Assembly: GCF_963924675.1 (NCBI RefSeq)
Contig: NC_089240.1
Coordinates: 116,255,680 to 116,319,679 of the forward strand
Reading direction: 5' to 3'
DNA from: Phocoena phocoena
Lineage: Eukaryota; Chordata; Mammalia; Artiodactyla; Phocoenidae
DNA: 64,000 nucleotides
Part shown: positions 1-11,904 of the stretch, piece after piece
How the letters are laid out: every line of letters starts with the position of its first letter
How positions within the stretch are numbered: position 1 is the stretch's first letter
Notes under the pieces: generated by a model
What the model was told of the DNA's origin: nothing
The model's database searches: none
Seen by the model: the letters and a program-made list of their open reading frames with translations, nothing else
Translations under genes and position numbers: made by a program

Positions 1-739
1 AAGAGGACTGGTGCCAAGCCCTGAAGCTCTCAATATTTAGATGATGAACACAGGAAGATAAGCAGAAAAGGAAACTAAAAAGGAATGGCCAGTGGGATAA
101 GAGGAAATCCAGGAGAATGGGCACTTCCTGGAAGTTAAATGGAAAAATGTTCCCAGTTGAGAGAGAAGGCAATAGCGATCACTCAGTTCCAGTTACTGGT
201 CAAGCAGGTAGCAAGCAGGGAAGCTGAAATCAGAGGACAAGGCCTGTTGTGCCTCTTAAGTGGGAAAACATGTATAGGGTATGTTAAGCACCAAATCATC
301 ACTGTACTTTTTTTTTTAATTATCAATTTTAACACTTTGGAGGTTGTGCTGTAGACTCAACCTATAATGTTCTTATTTTAATCATCTTAAATCGTTTTCA
401 CATTTGTCCCCCAAGTGACAAGGTAGTGTTCTCAATTAGAGAATGCCTAGTGCTGTTTTTTCCTTAAGATTGACTCCATCTTATCCAGCTTCCTTCTCAG
501 CTTTCTGTTACCATCTCTAACCTGGAATGAAATGACACAAAACCTTATTTCAAAACCTAAGTGCTGGAATATTTGAAACCTCCATCTCTTGAATAAATGA
601 GAAGAGGGGATAGGAGGCCACAGCAGGCATCAGGGAAATGCCTGGCAGGAAAGCAGTATTCTGGGTGCATGAAGAGTATATTCCTTAATTTTAGAATATT
701 TTCATCACTCTAGTACCCAGAGAAGTCATTTTCAATTCC
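1..739. other. Unassigned sequence
   Basis: I see no gene, RNA or repeat family here that I can name. There is a short T run near 308-318. The only open frame, at 139-354, has no recognisable protein character. Confidence 0.5.
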
Positions 740-2335
740 CCTCTCACCCCATCCCCTGGCTACTGCTATTTGGTATGTCTGTGGATTTGCCTATTCTGGA
801 CATTTCATACAATGGAATCGTATAATATGTCTGACTTCTTCCACTTAGTGTAATGTTTTCAAGGTTTTTCCATGTTGTAGCATGTATTAAAACATTCCTT
901 TTATGATGAAATAATATTCCATTGTATGGATATAGCACATTTTGTTTATCCATTCATCAGTTAATAAACATTTGGCTTGTTTCCATTTGGGGGCTATTAA
1001 GAATAAGATTGTTATAAACACTCATGTAGAAGTTCTTGTGTGAACACATGTCTATAGCTCTCTTGGATATGATACTGGGAGTGGGATTGCTGAGTCATAT
1101 GGTAACTGTATGTTGGACCTTTGAGGAACTGCCAAACTGTTTTGCACAGTGGCTCCACCATTTAACATTCCTACCAGCAATGTATGAGGGTTTTAATTTC
1201 TCCACATCTTCACTAACACTTGTTATTTTCCATTTTTAAAAAATTATTTTCATAGCCATCCTAGTGGATGTGAAATGGTATCTCCTTATAGTTGTGATTT
1301 GCATTTACGTGATGACTAATAATGTTGAGCACCTCTTGATGTGCTTATTGGCCATTTGTATATCTTCTTTTGAAAAACTATTCAAATCATTTGCATACTT
1401 TCATAGGGTTGTTTGTCTTTTTATTGTTGAGTCATAAGAGTTCTTTATGTATTCTGGATACTAGATCTTTGTCAAATGTATTGCAAATATTTTCTCCCAC
1501 TCTGTGGGTTGATTTTTTACTTTCCTGATAGTATCCTTTGAAGCACTTTAAAGAAAAATTTTTGACGAAGTCCAGTTTGCCCAATTTTTCTTTTGTCACT
1601 TGTCATCTTGGTGTTGTATCTAAGAAACTGTTGCCGCATTTGAGGTCAAAAGATTAACCCATATGTTTCCTTCTAAGAGTTTTATAATTTTAGCTCTTAC
1701 ATTTAGGTCTTTGATCCATTTTGAGTTCACTTTGTATATGGTATAAGGTAGGGGTCCTAGTTCATTCTTTTGTATAGGGGATATCCAGTTGTCCCAGCAT
1801 CATTGTTGAAAAGACTATTCTTTCCACCATTAAATAGCCTTGGTATCCTTGTCAATAATCAATTGACCATAGATGAATGGGTTTATTTCTGGACTCTAAG
1901 TTCTATTCAGTTGATGTACATGTCTATTCTTATGCCAGAATCAGACTGTTTTGATTATTGTAGCTTTGTAGTAATTTTGAAATCAGGAAGTATGAATCCT
2001 TCAACTTTATTCTTATTTTTTCAAGATTGTTTTATCAGCACCCCTTGTATTTTCACAGGAATTTTAGGACCAGCTCGTCCATTTCTGCAAAAAAAAAAAG
2101 AAAAGAAAAAGACACTTGGAATTTTGACAGATATTGTACTGAATATATAGATCAATTTGCAGAGTATTGCAAACTTAACAATACTAACTCTCCTATGAAC
2201 ATGGGATAGGTTTTCATTTATTTAAGTTTTCTTTAATTTCTTTCAATAATATTTTGTAGTTTTCAGAATATGTTTTACAATTCTTTTGTAAAACGTATCC
2301 CTAAGTATTATATTCTATTTGAAATTAGACGGGAG
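740..2335 (-). mobile_element. Old L1 LINE, antisense, 3' part with ORF2 remnant
   Basis: On the minus strand this is the 3' portion of an old mammalian L1. The ORF2 C-terminal region lies near 744-960 and more upstream ORF2 sequence runs out to about 2335. Plus-strand landmarks are the 'ccattgtatgg...tttatccattcatcag' block near 917-960, the 'ggattgctgagtcatatgg' block near 1085-1103 and the 'tttgatccattttgagtt' block near 1711-1728, all standard antisense L1 ORF2 signatures. The frame is broken by many stops and indels, so it cannot encode reverse transcriptase. It is 5' truncated. Divergence suggests an L1M-class copy, but I cannot assign a subfamily. Confidence 0.8.
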
Positions 2336-2882
2336 TTTAGACTTAACTTGGTAAGCAATAACAGGTTATTGTAGGCTCAAATTGGAATATAATGAAAAAT
2401 GGCATTTCTGGAAGTTATGGAGATATGATGCTTGGATCTCTCTTCAAGAAAGAATTTGCCATTCAGCTGTAAGGAATGCATTTATCCGACAGCCTCCACC
2501 TGTTAGCACATTTAGGTTCTGCCTCAGCCGTGCTCCTCATGGGCATCTCTCTGTCAATGACTGAGTATAGTAAGGGTATTAGGGCTTGGATATCTCTCCT
2601 CATTGTGAGATTCCTGTAATGGGAAATTTTTGCTTGAGCGTTCTCCACTGGGTTGGATGCGGCTTTGTGAGATCTGAACCTCAGTCTGAGACTCTATCTA
2701 ATCCTACTTCCTGTCCGTTTTCTTTTCACAAGGATCACATCAGCATCACAGTCTGAAATTTTTCCCTACCCACTTCTGCCTACCCCTTCTTTTTCCTTTC
2801 ACAACCATTACCTCCAATAAACCTTTGCATTCCTAACTCTGTTTCAGTATCTGCTTTCCAGAGAGAGCCTAACTCACACCCA
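2336..2882 (+). mobile_element. Old LTR-like repeat with AATAAA near its end
   Basis: The segment carries an AATAAA at 2816-2821, followed by a block (about 2822-2872) that closely resembles the last part of a second copy at 7840-7902. Having a poly(A) signal about 50 bases before a conserved end fits the R-U5 end of a retroviral-type LTR or the tail of another retroelement. I remember this end block from common mammalian repeats but cannot name the family. The 5' boundary is simply where the L1 stops. Confidence 0.35.
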
Positions 2883-3429
2883 GCTGAAGAAAAGAAAATA
2901 ATAAAAGGATTTTCAGAAAAAAACAACCTCTTTTAAAAATCTCTTCTCTTTGGGGTCTAATACAGCCCCAGTCAGGATGATACTGTTATAAATAATAAAA
3001 GTCAATTTAGTTATGCCATAGTTTGAAGAGTGACAGAATGTAAGTATAAACAGGCACTTATCAGTGCCAGTTTGCTGCCAAATATCAACTGTTGATCAGA
3101 TTCCCATATAAATAAATTGTCCAAATTGCACTAAGAAATATTTCGTAAGCAAATAGTTAGCCCTTCATTCAACTGATATTAGCCAATGTGGCTCAGATCC
3201 ACAAATCCAACACTTACCTGGTACTTAAACATGTGGATGAAAAATGAGGAAAAAACCATCCATCAAGATATTTTGTGTAAAGCAGCCAAACGCAAAGCTA
3301 AGTGCAGAATTCAGATGACCATCTGGTTAATTTGGGCTGTAAATGCTATCACCTGAGATATGTAACTAATCGAGTTATTGGGCTTCATGTGGTAGAAAGA
3401 ACCTAAAGATCATCAAGGAGGATGTCTAC
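2883..3429. other. Unassigned sequence
   Basis: AT-rich sequence without a recognisable repeat, gene or RNA. Confidence 0.45.
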
Positions 3430-3545
3430 TGTCTCACAGAACAGAAACAGAAACTGAGGCCCAAAGGGAGCAAATGACTTGCCCAAGGTCACACAGCAAG
3501 CTAGTAGTTGAGCTAGGATTAGAACCAAAATCCTTGTAATTTGAC
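3430..3545 (-). repeat. MIR SINE fragment
   Basis: The plus strand reads 'aaactgaggcccaaaggga' followed by 'gacttgcccaaggtcacac', the reverse complement of the MIR core (tRNA-derived ancient SINE). The copy is partial and diverged. Confidence 0.75.
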
Positions 3546-4704
3546 AGAGCTCCTTCCCTCTCATTTTTGTGGTCAGCATACTTGAAGTGTCACTGATTCT
3601 GGCATATTCCTGTCACCAGGGAGCTGAATCCAATAAAGTATACTCATCCTCACTTTTTACCCTGCAACCCAACAGAAAATCTTCTTTTTACATCTTCAGG
3701 GATGATCTTTGATATGCAGCAGAATAGAAATCCACTAGAGGTTACACAATTTAGATTATTCAACTCCAAAGCAAAAGAAGCCCTCAAGCAACACCATCTG
3801 ATTATACAACTTTGCTGTTATAGAGAATTAATCAAATTCATCCTAGAGGCTCATCTGCTGCATGACACACTTATTCCTTGATATCAAAACTCCCTAACAA
3901 ATTTTAACATGAGAATTGCTCTTGACTTCTTTTCCTAGTAATTTCTGATTTTATTAAACCCCCTAAGCTCCAGAAGTTGAAAATGTGTTGGTTACTAATC
4001 TTCAATTTTCCAAAATGTTTCATAGTCAGGCTTTCTGGCTCCAAGATGTCAAGAGATAGGTCAAGATAGGTCAGCTCCAGGAAGGACAGCAAATTTATTG
4101 TTACCTTTGTAGGAAAAAAAAAAAAATGGAGAGCAGGTACAATAGAATCAGGTGCAATTGGATATTTCTCCCAAAACACCAGGTTTGGTGATAATTGTAC
4201 CTTTTGGTGATTCAGTAGCTGGCACTTTCTCTTAGTCATTATTTAACTCATGTTCCAACAAGATATCAGGGAGTACAAGGCTCTATGAAGTACCAAGCTA
4301 CTGGCCAAGCCTAGCTGCAGAAAATCCTATGACAAATGAAAGGATCTAGCTTGACTCCTCTGTGTCCTCCCTTTCTCACTTTTGATAGTTGTCTCTGAGG
4401 ATGATCTTGTGGTTTGAGATTGGCACTGCCTTGAACTGGTGAAACTCAGGCAACTTGGCAGAGTGAGATAGGCAGAGGTTGGTAATGGCTACAGCTAATC
4501 AGGGCTATAAAAGGCTGTAAAGATCATAGAGTTTATTTCTATATCCACCTTGGATGAGTAAATGCCCTTCCTGGGTAGGTGTTGGTTGGTATATGCTTCT
4601 ATGTCAAATTTTCCTATAGCAGAATCAGGTTTAAATGAATTTCAATGATAGTTTACAAGGCAAAACTGTGTATGTATGCTTGTGATAGCAAGGTATTACA
4701 AAGG
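3546..4704. other. Unassigned sequence
   Basis: No gene or repeat recognised over 1.1 kb, apart from the hormone-receptor-like direct repeat at 4058-4073 listed separately. The minus-strand open frame at 3904-4239 has no recognisable features. Confidence 0.45.
4058..4073 (+). promoter_or_regulatory. Perfect DR4 motif (AGGTCA-N4-AGGTCA)
   Basis: Two exact AGGTCA half-sites at 4058-4063 and 4068-4073 are separated by AGAT. This is the textbook spacing bound by thyroid hormone receptor or LXR heterodimers with RXR. The site is also a simple 10-base tandem duplication (unit agataggtca), so it could be chance. No gene is in reach in this window, so any function is inference. Confidence 0.25.
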
Positions 4705-5110
4705 CAACATTCATTCATGAATGTGTGTGTGTATCAGATACTGGGCCAGACAGTGGGATTATAATACTAAATAAGACAGAAAAAGTATCTGACCCCAGAG
4801 AACTTATGATTTAATGGGAAATAGAAACAGATAAATAGACGATTATAATACATTATACAGTGATGGGTCCTATGGGAGTGCCTAGAAAGGACTTGGGGGA
4901 TAATGAAAGACTTCTTAGAGGAAGCAATATCTAAGTTAAGACCTAAGGAAGGTGAGAAGTGAGGCACAACAGAGTGTGTGCTCAGTAGGGAGAATGACAT
5001 GTACAAAGCAGATTAAGAGAGTGAGGAAACGTGGGAGAAAGGCTTGCTAGATGAAGGGACTGAAAGAAGTGATGTATAGATGGAGCATGACATGTGAAGT
5101 AAGGAACAAT
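4705..5110 (-). repeat. L2 LINE 3' end fragment
   Basis: The plus strand shows the reverse complement of the L2 tail: 'attcattcatgaatg', then a degraded 'gccaggcactg...ggatacaatg...gacagaaaaagtatc' series, then the 'agagaacttatgat' block and the 'gacctaaggaaggtgagaag' block. Order and orientation match L2 3' UTR in antisense. It is highly diverged and has no coding content. Confidence 0.65.
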
Positions 5111-5284
5111 AAGGCTCTGAGGACTGGTTAATATTCTGAAGAATAAAGTTAGGACTTTAACATCATAATGTGTATATGTCTACTTCAAGGACACTATCTG
5201 TGAGTATCCACCTTATGTGGAACTCTGCATCGGGGACTCTGGGAGCCAGAGCTTTTAGTAATTTTTATAGCAAAAACTTTTGAT

Positions 5285-5350
5285 CATTTAACTCTGTGAA
5301 TAGGTGCTATAGTTATCCTACCCCCATGTTGCATATGAGAAAACTGTTGA
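5285..5350 (-). repeat. Weak MIR fragment
   Basis: A short stretch resembles the reverse complement of the 3' half of MIR ('taggtgctatagttatcc' then 'gcatatgagaaaactg'). Similarity is low, so this is tentative. Confidence 0.35.
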
Positions 5351-5768
5351 ATAAATGAGAGAAAAATATAGAGCTAGACAGTAAGTACCATGGACATTCA
5401 TGAAAAGAAAATGTCACAGAACTTGAGTAATCAAAGAAGATAGAAGACCTTGAGACGAAAATACAGGACTGTAAGGGAGAGGTCACAGTTGGATTTGTAA
5501 CAATAGCCTTAGCTAGATCACCTCCCTGAAAGGAGTAACTGTTTCTAGAATACAAGCAGAGGCTGATGACTGAATCTTAGAAGATTCATGGTTTACTAAA
5601 GAGTGAAAAAGAGGAACCAGCAAATGAGAACAAGCAGGAAATTAACCTACAGTGTCCTGGAGTCTAAAGGTGGAAGGAATTTCAAGGAATGTGTGAATGG
5701 GTATGTCACCTAAAACCAAAGGAGGAGGTTACTGTGTCCTCCAACAATGCAGTTTTACTTTTTCTTTT

Positions 5769-5993
5769 TTTTTGGTTTTTTGTTTTGGTTTTTTGTTTTT
5801 GCGGTACGTGGGCCTCTCACTGTTGTGGCCTCTCCCGTTGCGGAGCACAGGCTCCAGACGCGCAGGCTCAGCAGCCATGGCTCACGGGCCCAGCCGCTCC
5901 GCGGCATGTGGGATCCTCCCGGACCGGGGCACGAACCCGTGTCCCCTGCATGGGCAGGCGGACTCTCAACCACTGCGCCACCGGGGAAGCCCA
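5769..5993 (-). mobile_element. Cetacean CHR-type SINE (recent copy)
   Basis: On the minus strand this is a complete tRNA-derived SINE. It begins 'gggcttccccggtggcgcag' near 5993, has the CpG-rich body, and ends in a T-rich (A tail in sense) stretch at 5769-5800. An exact 18-base target-site duplication flanks it at 5751-5768 and 5994-6011. The perfect TSD and high CpG content point to a fairly recent insertion. Open frames across it (5689-6081, 5747-6046) are accidental readings of the SINE. Confidence 0.93.
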
Positions 5994-6011
5994 AGTTTTA
6001 CTTTTTCTTTT

Positions 6012-7635
6012 CATTCCTCCCCGAAATGTACTATGTAATGAAGTAAATGTTGATAGTTTTCTTACAACATACGAAAACTGAGATGCAGAAACATGATGTG
6101 TTGACAGGTATTGAAGACAACTCTTTGATGTAGTCAGATCCTAGAGATGTTGTCAGCATTTCCACAGCCAGAAAATTTTTGGGCTCATCACCAGATCATT
6201 TCTTTGCAAAAGTATTTGATGTTTCAAAAGTAAAATTATTGATTTATTTCACGAGAAGAAAGAAGAATCTTCTGCTCTAATAATTTCTTCTTCCCCCTCC
6301 AACAAAAGCCACTTCTCTTTAGTAGAGAAATCTGGCTCAATGGCATAAGCTTAGGATTCAAAAAGTGCTTCAGTTAAAGCCATATGTAACTGCTAGTTAT
6401 GTGTTCCTGCTAGAATTAGGACCCAGGAATGTGAAGTTCTAAATTGTGTGCTTTTTCTTCTGGTGGGACTCTTAATATAAATCAAATTAAGAAGAAATTA
6501 ATCCTTAAAATAGTAGCTCTCTTAAATTCATTCCTTCCCAAACAGTTAACATACCATTTGGATTTTTAAGGGGCCATGACATTTTAGTGAACACTTCCTA
6601 ACTTATCATGAACCAGGCTGCTTGGTCCATTGATCTTTGACGCCACATACTAAACCACAGAAAGATAGGTTGAGAATATTACAATCCAAGTTTGCTTCTT
6701 TCACTTGATAAGCTACAACTTGTAGCTCGAGAAGCAGTACCTTATGTAAAGACATTTTAAAAATATATGTCAAATTTTCCCCATAACTTTAATGGCTGTG
6801 CCCCTACACACGTGCCTATTTGAATCTAGCCAACACTCGCAAGGGTAAAGGGAATGTGCACCATTTCAACTAACTAAACTAATGGAATTTTTGTTTTCAG
6901 ATACTTTATCTTCATGTAGACATGGTCTGATAAACACATTTTCAGGGCAAAAACAAGTTAAAGATGCAGAATAGATGAGAACAAAGGAAGGCTGAAAGAA
7001 TAAAAGAAAACCAAGAGAAGCTTGAGGCATTCTCTTAGTCTATCTGACCTTCTACTTAGGTGGCCACTGGAAAAGGTCAAGTCTCTTTCTCTAGACAAAA
7101 GTGAATCTGATTTAAATGGAATTATTGGATTTTTCAGATCACTGCAGAATGGCAATCATGCTATTCAAATGATTCATTTCTTCTGTTGACTCCACTTTGT
7201 CTTCTAATCTTTATATAACTGAATAGCAAAAGAAAGCTCCTTAAATAATGAAAGGAACTTCAAACACACAAAGAGGCTATTTGTTTTTCTCTGTCCACCA
7301 GCTGTAAACTTCACATTAACCCTAGCTAGCCAGCTCTCAAAAATGCTCTACCAGTTGTAAGGGTGATTTGTGGGGAAAGGAAGAAAGTCTAGGTCTACTT
7401 TCTAGGTTCCTCTTTCTATGAGAATGATGCATAGGGAACATTGTCTACAGAGGGGGCACACAGGGAGGTTAAGCGGAAGAAGGTATAATAGATGTTTGGT
7501 GTGTCCTCAGATTCCCACATCAAGAATGAGGCGTCCTAACTACAGAGTGTTAGCTGTCTCCAAGCTGAGTTTCTCTCTGAGAATCACCATCATCCAAAGA
7601 GACTTGTCTCACCCAAGGTGATTCTCACTCCCCAG
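6012..7635. other. Unassigned sequence
   Basis: About 1.6 kb with no recognised repeat, exon or RNA. The short open frames are unremarkable. Confidence 0.45.
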
Positions 7636-7902
7636 AAACAGCCCACATCTAATGCCTGGCAATGTGGATGTACAAATCCAGAACCCCTTATGTTGGTTCA
7701 GGACAACTCAAAAGACCCATCCCAGCTCTAGAACTCCCCATAGGATCAGCTGAAGTCTCTGTTGCAACTGTATCTCGGTAGACCCTCTCTCTGCCAAATC
7801 CTGCTTCCTCCACTCCTTTATAGTGCTGTTCTACCCAGGAAAATGCCTGCACACAAATTTTCATCTCAAGGTCTGTTTATTGGAAAATTTGGCCTAAGAC
7901 AG
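7636..7902 (+). mobile_element. Old LTR-like repeat, second copy of the 2.3-2.9 kb type end
   Basis: The right-hand end, about 7792-7902, resembles the end block at 2760-2872: pyrimidine-rich 'ctgcttcctccactcc', then 'cctgcacacaaat', then 'catctcaaggtctg' and a terminal 'cctaagacag'. The AATAAA seen in the first copy has decayed here. Family not assigned. Confidence 0.3.
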
Positions 7903-10344
7903 AGTGGGAAAGTAGCGATGTTGCTGGCTAGCAAAAGAAGAAGGCCTCTAAGGAGTTGATGTTCTTCCTTTCTTCTGCCTTAGTGGTAAAATACCATATT
8001 CCTTGCCTACTAATTTCAGCCTAGGAGTTTCTGAGACTTTACCAGTACAGAGTGGATTTCTGATCTATCTATACTTTGCTATATCTAGTGTGACTCCATT
8101 CGGATGAATGAAATACCTTCTGATATTTCAACTGAATTAACTAATCAATTCAGTTAAGATGGTAGACCAACCCAACTGTGTAGATAACAGTCAAAGAAAA
8201 GTGAGTAAAATTGGACTGGGGAATTTAAGAATAATGACTAAAGACTTATGTGACTCATAAATTTGAAACTTCTTTTCTCAGTAGAGTGAGTGATTAAATA
8301 AAGGGCTGAGGTACAGAGAAAAGGAACGTATTAGTGGAGGTGCTGAGACAGGCATTATTGATTAGTACATAAGCTATTACCCTTGCACTTTCAAGTGATC
8401 CAGGCTGACCAATAAGGGACAGGAATGTTTTGTGTCTCAGTTTGATCATCTTTAAAACAAGAGATTTTGACAAGTCCAGTGAGTTACAACTTTCTCACAA
8501 CCAAAGACTCTTTTAAAAAATCCCTATCCCCACCCCCAATAATACCATGGACTCCATGATTTGAGACATTAAACCCACTACACAAACTGCTTTTTATTAA
8601 GTAATAACTTATTTTCTTATATTTAAGTGATTATATATACAGGGATCTTTCAATAAGACCTTCTGATGAATGTGAGATAACCACACATTAAACCACATTA
8701 AGCTGGTAAATCTCCAGCCCAGCACAGAGACACTTGGTAGTCTAGTTAACCTGTGCAGCTTTATTTTGAGAAGCTAGAGTTTCCAATGGAAACTAAATCC
8801 AGATATCCCATTATTGGCTTAGAAAACCTATAGGAACCCCAGGACTTCAGATTGAAACATAAAGTCCCTCTCAGGTCTAATGTTCTATGTTTTATGAAAT
8901 TTCCAAATTATGTTTCATTTTAGCAATTTATTTTTACCCATTTTTGTTCAATAATGAAGAGTCACATCTGATTCTGAGCCTTTATAAATCCAAGAAGTAA
9001 TTGCCTTGTCAATGGATTATACAGAAAATTTTATTATAATTTTTATAATTGTCTAATTAGAGGTGAGAATCAGAAGTTCATTATAACGACCTACAAGACA
9101 GCTGGTATCAACAAAGTCACAATGACCTTCACCTCCTATTATAATTCACCATGGTAAATCCATGGGCCCCAGAAATCTGGGATTCATTATTCTAGCAACA
9201 TAGCCGATACCTTCCAGTGCATGAATCCTGCCCACAAAGCCAATTCTTTGCATATATAGTCACATCTATCATCTGAGTTCTATCAGCAATTCCACCTGAT
9301 TTCATGGGTTTCTGTGTTTGTAAATGAAAAGGGGACATCATCTATCATCCATCAGGGTCAACATACATTTTGTACAGACATGGAAAACATTTGGCCCTGG
9401 CCTCACGGGAAAGTAATAGGATAGACTATCTGTGCTTATTGGCAGGACTGGTGCAATTTACTGGCATGCCTAAGGAATTCCCAACCAATATGCACAACCT
9501 CTCCATTTATGGACAAGATGGCTTTATCATGCAGTGGCAGGGAGGCTTGGCTGAAAGGAAAGCCAAAGCCTCCCTTCGAGCTGCCTAGCTCCACACTACA
9601 AATATCAGCCTGAGTGTGAAAATTAAAATCTTATTTGATTCTAGGTAACATTCCACTTTGGTGCGAGGAGAGTGGAAACATGTCACATGTTAAATAATAA
9701 TGACATATTAATTATTCTCTCTTGAAAAAAAAATGACTGAAGGCACAGAAGGACTACAGAAGAGCTTCTTGGGCTACTTTAAATATACTTCTACAGTGAT
9801 AAAAAAAATATGACATTAATAGGGTGCATTTTGGGTTCCTCTGATTCTTGTTTACCTGAATTCATCAAATGTTAATGGACCAGGATTAATCAGTTTAGAA
9901 ATGCATCCAAAGCCATGTTCAGAGACCAATGCAGTCAGATCACATATGCAGATTTCTGCCATTTTGGAAGTTACTTGACATCAATGCCTTGATTAATGGT
10001 TTTGCTACAATGCAGAGGTGGTACAGAATGCTTTTTGTGACTTTATAAGAACCACCTCTGTTAAATTGCTTCCTGTCGCGGTGTATTAGCTTCTGGGAGA
10101 CTATCACTGTCACTTAGACTCTATGAATTTAGTAATCTGGGATTTAGGATGACTTACAGCTAATAGAACTGTGATTATCTGTGCTTGAAAAACACCCAGG
10201 CTTCTTCTTTACTTGTTTATGAGATGCTTGGAGGGCAACCTTCTTTATTCTGTTCTTAGGATTCAGTCAGGTAGCCTCTCAGAGGCATTGGGGAACAGGC
10301 ACCTCTTTAATTCTATCACAGTTTCAGTAGAATGAGGGGTAACA
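7903..10344. other. Unassigned sequence
   Basis: About 2.4 kb without a repeat or gene that I can name. A faint MIR-like patch lies near 8425-8470, too weak to list. The open frame at 9370-9588 (72 residues) shows no domain. Confidence 0.4.
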
Positions 10345-10475
10345 ACTGTGGTGTACTGAAAGGCATACTGGAGTGGAAATTGAGAACGTTGCTTTAGCAG
10401 CAGTACTAACTTGCTCTCTGACTGAGGGCAATCACTTCATTCTCTAGGACGTGGTTCTCTGATCCATAAAGGGAG
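10345..10475 (+). repeat. Probable MIR/MIR3 fragment
   Basis: A diverged plus-strand series resembles MIR: 'actaacttgctctctgactg', then a degraded 'cttcattctctaggacgtgg'. Tentative. Confidence 0.35.
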
Positions 10476-10514
10476 AGGCCCAGGGGCATGGGAAGAGAAG
10501 GAGGTTCCCTTTTA

Positions 10515-10688
10515 TTGAGAGTTTTCTATGTATTAGACACTTAACAGATGCTTCAGTATATTATCTCATTTTGTCTTCACAACTCCCCTAGGAGGTAGAC
10601 AATAGCATTCTTCCCATTCCCAAAGGAGAAAGATGAGGCTCAGAGAATCTAGAAGTTTCAAATATTGCTCAATAGAACCCTAAGAGTT
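10515..10688 (-). repeat. MIR SINE
   Basis: The plus strand carries the reverse complement of MIR: 'tattatctcattttgtcttc', 'ctaggaggtagacaatag', then 'gatgaggctcagagaatc'. The order fits a nearly full-length but diverged copy. Confidence 0.6.
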
Positions 10689-10820
10689 CATAAAGGTGCC
10701 TCTGGAACCCTCAAGTTAGTGAGAAGGTAGATACCTTGACCCTCAATTTCAATCAAGTGTACTTTGTTTTCATAGGTTGTATATATTGAGCTACCATGTA
10801 AATTTTTCTTTGTATTCCAG

Positions 10821-10924
10821 ATTCTGCCACAGAAAGACAGTTGAAAATGTTGAGTAATCCCAAAGATGCAGTCTGTCTCCAACATTCTGCACAATGTCCA
10901 GATACCACAAGAAAATGCGAAAAG
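10821..10924 (+). other. Exon-like segment, 104 bases, with splice-site consensus at both ends
   Basis: A pyrimidine-rich tract ending 'tttgtattccag' lies directly before 10821 and 'aaaag|gtaggc' follows at 10924/10925, so both splice signals are acceptable. Skipping two bases gives 34 uninterrupted codons (start SATERQLKML, end TTRKCEK) with three cysteines, ending in phase 0. I see no repeat family over it. I do not recognise the protein, and one 34-codon open frame between AG and GT is easily produced by chance. It could be a coding exon, a non-coding RNA exon or nothing. No matching second exon was found in the window. Confidence 0.22.
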
Positions 10925-11030
10925 GTAGGCATCTGCTGGGTATTCTCATCAGAGAGCGTCAATTTCTCACATGAGTTTGAAATAGTCCATGTTGTTCTTA
11001 CTACAGAAACAGACATTCCTGAGCTTCATG

Positions 11031-11076
11031 TGACTCATGGTGTTTTGTTTTTTTTTTTTTGACTCATGGTGTTTTG
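11031..11076. repeat. 17-base direct repeat flanking a bare T run
   Basis: 'tgactcatggtgttttg' occurs exactly at 11031-11047 and again at 11060-11076, with only 12 T between. This looks like a target-site duplication around an insertion that left only a poly(A) tail on the minus strand. A slippage duplication is the alternative. Each copy contains TGACTCA, the AP-1 consensus. Confidence 0.6.
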
Positions 11077-11079
11077 ACT

Positions 11080-11904
11080 GTACACAGAAAGCCAGGTTGG
11101 TCTGGACAGGGCCAGGGTGAAATGCACATGTGGATTGGCTGGGTAAATTTATGCCTTCGATTCAGTTATCCTGGGCAAAACAAAGCAAAGGGTGATTTCA
11201 AAGGCTGAAATCAGGACTGTCCCCAATTTTCTAAGTTACTTGAGGCAGAGGTGAGCTATTAGGCTTGTCCCACTTAGATGAGGCCTGGACAATCTCCAAT
11301 TCCCTGGCTAATTAGGCAGCCCCTATTGCCCTGTGGAAGTTTCCAATACTGCATACTGTCATAAATATGAGTAAAGCACCCCATCTTGGCTGTGAAATCA
11401 CTCAAAATTACAGCTCGGTTTCACTTTAACACTCTTTACCATCCATCTCTGTCCAAGTTTATTGCTAATGACAATGTAAAAAAGGAAATCTCATAGGAGA
11501 ATGATATTTAAAGCCACCCAATCAACTTTAAAATGCTTTCCTGATCAATAAGCCGTTTTTGAAAAGAATTAGGCAAACAAAACTACCCAATGTTACAAAT
11601 TAGAGTTTGTACCAAAGCTGGGAATGTGACCTGGAACCACATCAGTGTATTAATTCCTCCAAATAGGCAGTGGATTCTGCCATCAGGAGCTCCATTGTCT
11701 TTGTGACCCCCCAACCCATCAAGGCCCTGGGTTCCTTGGCCTTCTCTCCCTCCCATGGCCCTACACCCTGGGTATGAGTATAAGGAATAAGAGTCTACCC
11801 ATTGGGCTTTAGTAATAATCTCTCGCTGTTGGTGTTTTATAGTCTCTACAGCAGTATGACAGTCATGTTTTTTCTCTTATTTCTCCAAGAAATGTTCCTT
11901 TTCG
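11080..11904. other. Unassigned sequence
   Basis: No recognised gene or repeat over about 800 bases. Confidence 0.45.

Noticed and set aside
9370..9588. 72-residue open frame without a repeat
   Set aside because: No domain, no splice or promoter context, and length within chance expectation.
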